A DNA stretch of 60,000 nt from Lineus longissimus (Eukaryota > Nemertea > Pilidiophora > Heteronemertea > Lineidae), in the NCBI RefSeq assembly GCF_910592395.1, contig NC_088315.1, positions 1,182,501 through 1,242,500 on the forward strand, given 5' to 3'. Made by a program: the position numbers and the translations under genes. Shown piece after piece: positions 19,801 to 30,996 of the stretch (positions within the stretch are counted from its first letter, which is position 1; each line of letters starts with the position of its first letter). A model generated the notes under the pieces. It was given only the letters and a program-made list of their open reading frames with translations. It was not told where the DNA came from and did not search any database.

Positions 19801-22774
19801 CAGCCGATAGCAGCCCCATCATAATAGTCTCTTTCATCCTACTAATCTAGCTGGGCCGGACCAAGCTGGCATCCCGTAACTATCTATATTGTCTCTTTAT
19901 ATTGAAGGATGCCAGATAGTTTTGAAGACACAAAAAGGGTGGAATACATTGCAAAATAATCAGTGTGACGCACCCTTACGGATCATACTCTGCCCTGATC
20001 CATTAATCTCGTATTGGCCTAAGTCATTGTCATTTAGGGGCATATGGTTAACCATTATTGGCAAACGAGACTTTTTGTCCTCTCGAAAATGCATAAACGG
20101 TTGATGTATTAAGTGAAGTAAGAATATCAAAGATCGAGGATTATTTGCACGCCGCATATCAGATTAGGGATGATTGTGATTTTTATCATATTCAAACAAG
20201 AGAATAATAAAACGGCAAGTTGGAGCGTGCTGTTGGCTAAAAGTCATGTCGCCATGTTTTACCACACCATGTTCAGTTGCAACTGGTTATACCATAAAGT
20301 GGAATCCAGACGTTGGACACTTAGCATAACGTTATATATAGGCAAATGAACAAAACAATGAGGAAGCGAATGCAGAATATTGAAGGAAACCATACCAACA
20401 CAGCATAATTAAAGATGTTAAAATGTCTTCAATTTCTTCCCACCACATCCTACCATCATTCCTGATAGACAGCTGGCCCCCGGTTCCCACAACATCAGAT
20501 ATGTCAGATATATTTCACTCCTGTATCTGTAATAAATTGATCAATTATTGAGATATCAAAGTTATGAATAAGAAACACTTGAACACGCCATCTTCTACTA
20601 TTACTCCCCAGAAGACGCAAGTAAAATTGATGGGAAATCTAGATAGTCTTGTGTGGTGTTTATCTACCTGTTCCCTGCGTTGATTGTCGCATTATCTTGT
20701 TTCCAAGTCCCAGGACAACCTACCCCCTGGCCCCACCAAACGCCACGTCCCTACAGTATATTTAAGGTGGACAGTTTACACCAGGTAACCACCACTTGTC
20801 CAAAACATAAAGAAAAAGGTGCGAAAATCCAGAGGAGCTCAACATCTTTATGCAATCTCCAGAACCAAAGGGGACCTTTGCTATATTTCCACACATGAAC
20901 AAAATGTGACTCTGTCTCTGTAGAGTTGATTGCTAGGTATAGCGACGGTACAATATTTGCGATAACTTGATACCTTTCCTTTCATCCAACATCAATGGGC
21001 AACCATTTAAATACCAATTATACGACATCCGGACATTTGGGTGGCTGCATTGGTCAAAACTGGAAACCGAGTTTCTCGCCTTCGCACAAAACACCAATGG
21101 CCAGCAATCGAAAATTTTAATTAAGAACCCATTGATAATAATTATGACATCGATGTTGCGGATGATAAGGTAGTACTCGCTTGGCGCCGGGAAACGGGAT
21201 CCGTAGATTGCCAGCACCCCAGGGCCCAACGTTCCTGACTCACAGGTTCCGAGCCTTCCTAATTGTTCGGGGAGTGTCTCCCTGCCCTGCACCGACTGTA
21301 CTATTCAAACACTCAGAGCGGTGTTTATGAGAGCTGTCAGATCGTTTTCATGCCATTGTCAGATACTGTATCATGTTACGGCGAGAAGACCGGTGAAGCC
21401 GTACCGCTTACGACTGCTTGTCTCCCCAGATCCCAGACTCTGTCCTTGGGATTCACGGGAACTCCTCCCCGGTCAGTCTCCCAAACGATTCATTGCAACA
21501 GCGAAGCTAGTAGGTATGGAATTGCACCCACGATTGGTCAAATTTACCATCCATTTCGTTTAAATTTCACATGCGGTTTGTGGTATCTAAGAACGAATCC
21601 GTCCTTCTCCTACGTCTTTGTGCTTAAAGCTGGTCATCATACGTAGGGATTGCTACTCAGAATCCCACATCCACATAAATGCTGATGGGTCACATGATAT
21701 TGTCTTAAGACAAAGACGAGATGTGTTGAAGCACCCGAGCTTTTATGTTGAAACGGCCTCATATCAAACTGTAGAAAAGGGTTTCAAATCGTGGAACTGA
21801 GCTTATCAAGTTCATGAGTGTTTTCCCATGACATGCCTGTATGTATCTGACTTCGTCATTGGTAGGTAGTGTTCCCGAGTTCCTAGGGTGCAAAATAGTT
21901 ACAATGTACTTTGCTTACTTATTAGATGGTATTGGCCTCTGTTATATGACTCCATCGATCGTGGGGATTCGATATGTGGTGCTTTCACATTTCGTCAATT
22001 GATTATGAGGGCCAACAGTCATCTACTTGACTTCGTAACTCATTCACTGCCTCTCATTTCAACAATCCATATGTAGTACTCAAGCCACGACCTTCGACGC
22101 TAGATCTGAAAAGGAAAGGAATGACTTCTTTATTACTTAACACCGTGGGTTTTGAGAAGTTTGACTTTCGCATGTTGGCAACGAAGTAAGAGGCCCAATG
22201 ACGAGGTCAATCAGCAACTGGACCTCATCAATGGGGATTGACTTGGTGTTAAGAACCTTTTGACAGCAAAAGTATGTGTATGAAGATGTATCATAGGTAC
22301 ATGTACTTTCAAATGCGATTTTGAGGGTTGAAATGATTTCTCATCATTTCTCACATGTTAACGGTGACTCTATATACCAAGCATCGTGGGTTTTAAGAAT
22401 TGTCACCTTTCGCATAATAAGTATGACCCTCTGTGTTGTGTGGATGAAAGAAAAACTGTGTCATAAACACTCAAAGTGACATTTCAAGAAGAACCTGAGG
22501 GCTTTAGTAAACAAACGGCACTGGGTCGAAAGCCTCATGAAATCTTGTATCAAAAATTCTATTGTTAGGATTCAAATTGTATTGCGATATTTTTGAGACA
22601 AAGCTATTCAAATACTTTCGTCGCACTTATTGCTTGCTCAAACGTTTTTTAAGATACTCGAAGAATAAGTTGATGTCATTCACAGACTGTCCTACTCAGT
22701 GTTCATTGTGTACATGTACCAATGCTTGTGTGTCAACATGATTTGCTCGCACAGACACCACTGCAACTGTGAGA
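16823..22774. other. Intergenic block, no gene recognised
   Basis: Short open frames overlap on both strands. Two looked slightly more protein-like: 19837-19622 (-) and the cluster at 20653-21646 (+). Neither has a recognisable domain or consistent splice context. A YY1-like AACATGGCGGA lies at 17041-17051. A diverged direct repeat links 22144-22175 and 22383-22415. I see no transposon-coding motif. Confidence 0.5.
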
Positions 22775-22808
22775 TTTGATGCACTGACACTGACAACAGT
22801 GCATCAAA
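22775..22808. repeat. Perfect 12-bp stem hairpin
   Basis: TTTGATGCACTG (22775-22786) and CAGTGCATCAAA (22797-22808) are exact reverse complements around a 10-nt spacer. It is too short for a microRNA precursor and its function is unknown. Confidence 0.7.
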
Positions 22809-23204
22809 ATGCACACGTCGACCAAATCATGGTTACTTCAAGCTGTCTGAGCTGCATGGAGAAAAAAATGGGATCAATTATATGTGGTCCTGACATTGAC
22901 ATTGTGAGCTGATGATTGCACAGCATGTTTTGAGATTGAATCTATAGAGAATAAACACGAAAGCCTTTTACTGAAATCAAAACAGGATTTTCTATCATAG
23001 GGGTCATTCTCCTTTTTCAACCAAAACTATTACTGCGGTATCCGTGTTCATGACTGTAACGTGTAACTAACACGAATGCGTTATGATATCAACTTTGCTA
23101 TTAAAAGTTCAATAGCACCACTTTGGCAGCTTGATTTAATATTTCTAATTTACGGTTAAGATTCAAACTCACGCCACAAATCCTTCTAATTGTTTCCTGG
23201 CGAC

Positions 23205-23340
23205 CGGGGCGGGTAGACTCTGTACGGGTGGATAGTGGTTCGCGACATCGTCCATGCGTGTTTGCCTTTGCTATTCATGCCGTCCCGGCCGGAGAGCGGC
23301 GGGGCGGGCGCACGAGGTTACCCCGCGTATGGTGACAGAG
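23205..23340. promoter_or_regulatory. Small GC- and CpG-rich island with two Sp1-type boxes
   Basis: This patch is markedly richer in GC and CpG than its AT-rich surroundings. It contains GGGGCGGG-type boxes near 23213 and 23302. It could be an orphan CpG promoter, an enhancer, or the GC-rich part of a degraded element. No first exon could be recognised on either side. Confidence 0.3.
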
Positions 23341-24211
23341 ACCCCAAAGTCGCAACAGTAATTCAGCCAGTGAAACCTCTAATATCAGTCACGGGTTGTA
23401 CTTTCACTGAGGCACGGTCAGAACAACCTAATTCATGTCCAATTTTAAAAAGCCAGGGCGAACAATGAAGTCGCAAGAAATTGCAATTGCACAATAAAAT
23501 CAAATTTTGAGAGAAATTAAATGTCGTCTTTACCAAATAAAATGTTGATGAAAGGAACTTGACCATATCCCTCTGACGCTATTGGTTGACAAGGGTAATA
23601 ATGTAAACACGTAACTATGCAATAACTGGGCGCACTTAAATGTAACTATCACAATCAAACACACATGGAAATTCTTCTGGCAGGCCATTGTTCTCAAAAG
23701 GGTAGCTTTCAATTGAGAAGAGTTGATTAAGATTGAAAATAAAACGATTTTAATCAATGTGCTCAAAATCATGGACCTGACTTGTGATATGATTGAAGTC
23801 CCTGATTAGAAAAACGAAGGTGATTCGGACCAGGCAGCAACCAAAATTAGATTAAAGGGAACACAACTAAGAGGGTCGATGGTCACGTAACAATCATGGT
23901 GCGATAAATTGCGAAATCATTTTGATGTTCTGATCATAATTTTCTCTGTTTTATCTATGTTTGATCAAAACTGTCTGTCCTGTTTTAAAAGTCTTTAAAA
24001 AATAAAGCACGTGCTGGGGTCGTAATCTTGAGCATCGCTCTCTTTAGAACTCGTTTCATCTTTGGATTTCAAAGGATTGGACATGCCATGCCCTTAAGGC
24101 ACCATTGAATAAAGGTCTTCAAGTCTTTTCTTTTCTCGCGTTTGGGTTCACATAATAATAATACATGCCTACTGCATCCTTAGGACAGTTGCCTCTATAA
24201 TATTCATACTT

Positions 24212-24265
24212 ATTTTGTTCATAGCTTTTATAAACTGCTTATTATAAGAAAGCCATGAACAAAAT
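24212..24265. repeat. Short imperfect hairpin, about 22-bp stem
   Basis: The arms 24212-24233 and 24242-24265 are nearly complementary, with a one-to-two base bulge and one mismatch, around an 8-nt loop. The arms carry TTTTGTTCAT and ATGAACAAAA. Stem length resembles a small microRNA precursor but the sequence is AU-rich and I recognise no known family. Confidence 0.5.
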
Positions 24266-25548
24266 GGAAAAAATGAAGACTACACGAAAGCTAGTAGGCC
24301 TACCTTTATGTACTGTAAAAGGTTGACCAAGACTTACATGAATAAAAAGTAACGCATCCACAGAATATTTGACAGGAAGTAGTTCACTTGTTATTGATAC
24401 ACGCTGTATAGTGAAATTATTTCGCTTAGAAAAATGAAACCGCTATATCCGAGATACTAACGCCTCATTGGAGAGGTAATTAAATCTTGATTAAAATACC
24501 ATCATCACGAATGATACATGATGTTGTCATAACGTTCACCCCGCCAAGGTTGTTCCCTTTGAAATGTTGACTGCCTCTTCAACATATGATTACATAGTAG
24601 CTTAAACTCCTTTGAAGACACATGGAAACAAAAGGAGAGACGCCTTCTTTAAGACGTCATTAAATCACCATTAAACTCCAATCAGTAAATATAAGACGTG
24701 CTTTGAAGTTCACTTTCACTTCCAAGGTCGCTGAACACCATGAGAGCCAAGACACCGACTACGCATTCGTGAGGGCAGTGAGATTTTATGAAAGCATCAT
24801 CACTAACAATGTCGTTTGCTGTTTTCAAAACAAGCAACAGCGTTGACATTATGTCTGACCTGTTTGATAGGCTGTGGACGGAAGATTAATGTTTCTTGGC
24901 AGCAAATCTGTCATGCTACAGATGAAAACATTTTGAAGTCCAACTAATATATCGGCCAAAACGATTTGTAACTCGTTAACTCTCGACACCTTGGCCAAAA
25001 AAACTCCCACGAACCGAAAAAAACTTGTTGCCTTTGTACACAACAGGACCGCTCATCCCTAAACCTTTTTTTAAAGATAAGATGTGGGTCATCATTATCT
25101 TTGGTACCAGCATCAAGACAATATGACCACCAACATGTCTTATTAAATGATAGACGGACAGCGCATCAAACTGCCATCTTATATCAATAAGCAACAGAGG
25201 TTGGCAACATTATAGGTTTACCGTTTAAAATTAGTGGCAGGAAGATTGGGGAAGTTGGGCGATACGGGCGGATTCCGACGATGCCTGGTGCTTTCGCCGC
25301 TAAGGTAATAAGACCCACCAGGAGACCCGCATGTCTTAGGGTCGCGTGTGGACAAAACGGACCACGGATGATATTTTGAGAAAGCTAAGTCCGGATGGCT
25401 AATTACTGGTATTGTCGAGAGTCACTTGGGGTAATTTGAATTGTAACAAGCGAATCACGCGAAAAGACTCGGATTTGTTCACAGTGCCATAGGGAAGCGC
25501 ACTCCGCTTTGCCGCGGCTGATCTCACGGGCAATTAGAACCATAAAAC

Positions 25549-25570
25549 CACTTGAAATTGAAATCAAGTG
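25549..25570. promoter_or_regulatory. Inverted pair of NK2-type sites
   Basis: CACTTGA (25549-25555) and TCAAGTG (25564-25570) form an inverted pair around 8 bp. TYAAGTG is the established NK2-class homeodomain consensus, which most other homeodomains do not bind. Its relation to dbx, 12 kb away, is speculative. Confidence 0.3.
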
Positions 25571-27414
25571 AGGTTAGGATTTCATTTGAATGAGCATGGA
25601 AACCATCCACCCAGGTTCCGTACCCCTACGCAGCATTGTAACAAAGGGGTAAGGTACCATAGGTAATAATTTCACACCGCGGACGGAGGTAGCGGGGCCC
25701 ACCCTGATATCTAGCTTTCACTTTCCGAACCAACACCTCTACACAATGGAGGATATCAATGTTATGTATGACCTGTCTTGTTTTGAAACACTGAATAGAA
25801 TCGCGAGTTAGGTAATGGTATATTTTGCTCCGAGTGATGCCTGTTTCTGATGTTAAATGAGGGGGTACGCGCGTGGCAACTTTTCTATAACAGTTAAAAT
25901 TCGCTTTTACGAGACTTTTAAACCGTGAGATTTTATTGCCGGATTCTTGGTAACGTAGGCGTAGTTCAGTGGAGAAAGCAAAGTAGAGACCGTGTCTCGT
26001 AATTAACAGAGTTTATTCCTCATCGCAAAAAAACACCAAATGGTCAGCGGCGCCAAAAGAGGACGGAATTGTATCAGCAAAAAATGATTAAACCCATATC
26101 TGTGTTTTTATCACTTATCACATAATCTCCAGACATTTTAGCACCTCCATCCTTGACCCCGCCCCTCTGGCTTCAAGCAAGTCTTGCATTAGATTGGACC
26201 AGCCCATCTAAAAAACGCAACAATGATGATTTTTGCGAAACACGATCTTCCCGTTGTAAAGACTTGCTAAACAAAGCTGGCATCCTTGAGGTTAGTTGTA
26301 GTGATGTTATCTGCCTTGGTTTCAACATGCCATTCAAAGTTGAGAAGCGTGAATAATTCGAGTTGAGGTGTTTGATAGCAAATCGCCCTCATATCTGCAT
26401 CCAACCTTATCTCCAAAAACACAAAAATATCTAACTTAAAAAACTAAAGATCACGTTTTCGCCTTCATGGCATGTTTTGCACACGCGACACTTTACGGCG
26501 CCTTTGATACAGGAAATCGCTTTTACGACACTGTTTGCGGCACAGACCACATCAAACTCGTCCCTAAAAAATCTCTTGCCCAGGGCTGGTTGTAGATCGT
26601 GTTCATTTCAAGCCATTTGTGTTGGGTAAATGCTGTCATTGGGTTGCTGATGTTGTAAATTGGAAGTGAATTAGCGAGGAAGTAGGATCGAATGGTGGCG
26701 TGCCCGGGGCGGGCAAGAGGAGAGATAGGGGACGGCGTTCAGAGCGGTTGTCTGTAGACATGGTGGATGTGACTGTCAGCCTTGTCTGACAACACCGTAC
26801 TTTTCCTGCCTTTCCCGCCCGCCCTCTCGTCATGATCCTGCTAGATGGATAGATGCAGTTTTAGCCCACCCCTCCCAGTCAGGGTTAACAATCTCCCCTG
26901 GTGAATCCAGCCTCAGAGCGAAGGCTTCCTCCAAACTCGGCCCTTGTTATTAATCCTGGTGAGCCTATGCCAGACACTCATTGTTGCATATATGTCTCCA
27001 GCGTTAACTCGGACGTATGCTTTGATTTCTCCCGTACGCTGTACGTGCTACAAACCATTTCAAAGAGTCTCGCTGGCTTTGTCCATATCTCCCGGTCATC
27101 TGGTCCTCTCCGGCCAGACTTCCCTTACACTCCACACAGACAATGCCCAGGCACGTTTTATACCATATGGACCCTTGAAACATTCCTCTGAGGATGAATA
27201 AATATTATTGTCATCAAAAACTGTAGGATTCATCAGCATTTTCATAAAGGAATCCACAGTTTTATTTATCTTGATGCAGATCATGTACCAGGGACTTAAC
27301 GAGGGGAGGTTGGTGTATTCCTTTCCGTTAATAGGGGATATTGGGTGTATTGTACTTGGGGATTATTTGATTGAATGAGGTCGGGAATGAGATGTCTTTA
27401 TGGGATATACCTGT

Positions 27415-27432
27415 GGGGGGGGGGGGGGGGGG
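27415..27432. repeat. G18 homopolymer run
   Basis: Eighteen consecutive G residues follow CTGT. It may form a G-quadruplex, and such runs are also prone to length errors in assemblies, so the exact length is uncertain. The open frames around it on both strands (Gly-rich and Pro-rich) are by-products. Confidence 0.9.
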
Positions 27433-28476
27433 TTGGAGGGCAACACTCTATAGTTCCACGATCTCAAATACAATAGGAAAACAACTGATTTCTTATGATG
27501 ATTATTGGCAAGAAGGACAAACAATAAAATTAAAGCAATTAAATACAAGAAAATTGGCATATGAAGTTTGAGGCGGGGCCGAAAATCTGGTTACAGTGAA
27601 ATAAAATCATAAAATGTTACGGAAGGAAATTTATAGTTTTGAAACAAATGAAATAAAACAAAGCAATAAAAATATTATAATAAAACTATAAACATTTATC
27701 ATAATGGTATCCGGGTGGAATTTCGTTCGTAACAGGAATTTCGACCTTGACGAATAAGGAGCAATGGAAAAAGCATTGTAAATAATGAAGATAATTCAAC
27801 TGGTCTTTATTCTAACACAATGCGCTCTGATCGTGAGTTTCGCACATTTCCATATATTTGAAATTAGTGGAGTTTGCCTCGCTCTCTCACCGGAACCACT
27901 AGCGTTAAGGACACGATATCATGAATCTAAACGCAGGCAAAGACCATAAATTTCAAATACACGACAATTTGAAGATAAATTGATTTTAGTTGTGATTAGA
28001 AGAATACAACAATCAAAATGAAATATGGTTAGGAATTTGTCAAATGTTATCCTTAAGAAATGGTTATTTAAACAATGTCAATATTTCCTATCAGGTTAAA
28101 TGTTGATTTAAAGGTGTTTTGCATAAAACCATTAAGTGGGTTTAGCACGTTTCGTCTGTTAGTTAGCTTTATCTACACTTAAGAGTCAAAGGAACAAACC
28201 ATCAATTTCAGTGCTGGCATCATTATTCTGCTGTTTGATTCTGTAAACAGTATACAATGAGTGATGATGAGTCTAATATTGACTGTTGCCAGCCTCATCT
28301 TTGCCTACACCAGCCGCCATTGTGGTGGTACAGGAAGATTTGAAAGCCGCGTGAAGCACGGAGAGATTCGATCTGTTTGAGCCAAAGATATCATTCATGT
28401 TCTCGCTTGTGTTCCAATGATACGATCGCGTGCACCACTTGGAAGCCCACGACCATTCTTATTGTGCGACTTGTTC

Positions 28477-28506
28477 GAAACAAGAACTATTGAAACAAGA
28501 ACTATT
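28477..28506 (+). repeat. 15-bp perfect tandem duplication
   Basis: GAAACAAGAACTATT occurs twice head to tail (28477-28491 and 28492-28506). It appears to be a recent local duplication with no gene context. Confidence 0.85.
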
Positions 28507-30980
28507 TCAGATTTCTATTTCTTACTTTGACATGGAGAGAATGAGCAACGTGATCTCTGTTGACTTTATGCTTTACTACATGTATACGTTCATAGCGTGC
28601 ACAGCGTGCTTTGGAAAACCAAATCTTACCGCCTCTGAGCTACTTTCTCCATTATGGCCACCAAGCTACCAATCCTAGGCGAATCTGATCGCACCCCTTA
28701 CCATGAGCCTTTTGCAGGGCGCTTTCGAACTTCATGGCGACAATGAGCATCATTAGTGTGGTAAAATGACCACCAGCTACATTTCCACAGAATCTTTATC
28801 GCGTAGGTTTGCCATAGGACACTGTAATTTCGTGATAGATACAATCACCACAAACCAAACCAGTCCTATGTTTCCCTTTCCGGGAACTTTCCTGATATGA
28901 TCAGGAGTTTTAGCTGGATAAACAGCAAGACCCAGGGGTATAATAGCAATCAGTGGCCACATAAAAAGGATGGTCGAGCAGTCTATTTTCATCAAAAGTT
29001 GTAATTAAGACTTATAATATCAAATAAATTTGAAAATACTACGATTAAGGGCAATTCAGCAAAATGTTCATGTTGAGTGTTGTAGTCATATGGACATAGC
29101 GGATTCATGCATCCAGCTGTTGATGATGTCATACTCATTTGCGTAGCAACCCTGAGCGGATTGATTCGGAAATCATGTCAAATAAAATAAACGACCTCTG
29201 ATAACGACATACAGCATCTATTAAATATTCATTTGAACGTATGAAAATATTCAGGGGAAGTAGGGCCCCAATTCTCTTTCGAGTAGGGATCAAATAAATC
29301 TCATCAATTTTCCCGGGGTCACGATGGCGGCCCTATCGCGGAAGCGACAGTGACTAACGACCTCAGTACTTAGCAGCAGTTTCAGCCTGGGCTGGGCTTG
29401 GGAGAACAATTGACTTAGGGTCGTACACATTCGGATGGGAAGCATATCCTCCCCGATAAAGGGCCGTCTCGCCCCCAGTGCTGTTCACAGGTGGGCTGAG
29501 GGCCCCTGGCTTTGTTACCTTGCCATTGCTCTATTAATCATCTTGTCATCCTAATTGATAACCGAAAGAGTTCAATTTGTTGATTTCTATTTTATTGACC
29601 GTGTCAAGTAATCCCCTGACCTCCAACGGATTCTGCACATCCTTAATCCATAGTGTGCATCGCCGATAATCTGCCATATGATGACAACCCTCGCTGATAG
29701 TCTGCTCTGAACTTTTTTTTCGCATATATTATTTGACGATGTGATGCTTTGAACGACCTTCATTACAATAGTAGGGGGAAATGCCGCTTTCCCTGATGAT
29801 GAGTCTGTTAACATGAGAATGGCAGTTTACGGAGATTTTATTGAGGAATAATAGGAATTGTTTCAGAATTGTTTCAGTTCTGAAACAACCGGTATTTTAA
29901 TGCAAACACCAACTCGTTGCGATTTAGCCCGTGGTGCGTCCTCTCGCCACCCGTGGCGCTAATAGTAATGGGTTTTGTTGATCACATTCTAGTGGCATCG
30001 TCATCTTCCTAATGACCTAATAATGTCGGGGCACGCCGAAGGGTATATATTTTCCTTTATGCCACAACAATCGGGGCGTGATGCCCTTCTCTTCATTTTT
30101 TACAACAGAAGAAAAAAATAATTGGGAAAAAATGAAATGTAATTATACGTCCATAAACCGGACATTTTTAACCTTTGATTGTAGACTGCTCGCCAAATGA
30201 CCCTATTATTGTTGGCTATGCCTGTTGCATCCGCCCACGGTAGCTGCCCCGTTTTTTTTCTCGTTTTTGATTTGTACGTGAATGGCTTTCAGGCATTTTT
30301 GATTCAATTGAAAGGAGAAATAGAAGTGACAACAAAGGGCTAATATTGTAAACATGTGCTGATTACCGTACATTCAAGTGGGACAAGTTTTAAATTTGCG
30401 GAAAATTGGACTACATTTAACATGATTGTGAGTTATGCAAAATAAAGCCACCCACATTGGAAGTTTAAAGATTACCTCAATTTGGCGATTCATAAAAAGA
30501 GAGTATAATGAGTGAAAGGGGCAGAAAATAGATGATGTTGTTTAGTGTGACAAATTAACTTTTGATCATAAAAAAATTGAACTGGAGTAACGAACATGTT
30601 ACCATCGCGACAAAATGCGTTCAAACAGTTTCATAATCGGCAGTGGCATAGTCCACGCGATATGTCACCAGAAAAAAAATTGGTCGTAATCTTGACAAAT
30701 TACCCCACGATTACTCACAATAATTTTCCCCTTTCACTTTGACTTTTTCAACTTTATTTTAGTTTTTCATATTATTGGACAGTTAGGGCAGTGTAAAGTT
30801 AGTCACAAATATGCATTAGTGATGGGCAATACTGTCCATCTTCTCTCCAGCCAACGAAGAAATATTGACGGCGTCCCAACCGAGGGAAAGACTGCCCTTT
30901 TCCCGCCCATGTGTTTCTCAGTGGTTTTGTCATCTCGAGATCCCACTCCTATACAGATCGGTCCAGCATTCGACCACAAC

Positions 30981-30996
30981 GTTACACCGGTGTAAC
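30981..30996. repeat. Perfect 16-bp palindrome
   Basis: GTTACACCGGTGTAAC is its own reverse complement. It could be a dimeric transcription factor site; no specific family is assigned. Confidence 0.7.

Larger units (their letters stand above)
23341..27414. other. Intergenic block, no gene recognised
   Basis: Apart from the hairpin at 24.2 kb and the NK2-type pair at 25.55 kb, this contains ordinary AT-rich sequence with a few GC-rich patches (25.24-25.34 and 26.70-26.75 kb). Open frames such as 26901-27191 (+) and 24849-25194 (-) overlap frames on the same or other strand and resemble no family I know. Confidence 0.5.

Noticed and set aside
19622-19837. Minus-strand 71-codon frame with coding-like composition
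   Set aside because: It is short, lacks a clear donor at the end of the frame, is opposed by a 103-codon plus-strand frame, and has no recognisable domain. Not strong enough to annotate.
20653-21646. A plus-strand secreted-protein gene with a hydrophobic start (frame at 20653-20898) and following frames
   Set aside because: The first frame begins with GTG directly after an in-frame TAG, with no ATG. The following frames do not join through convincing splice sites and match nothing I know.
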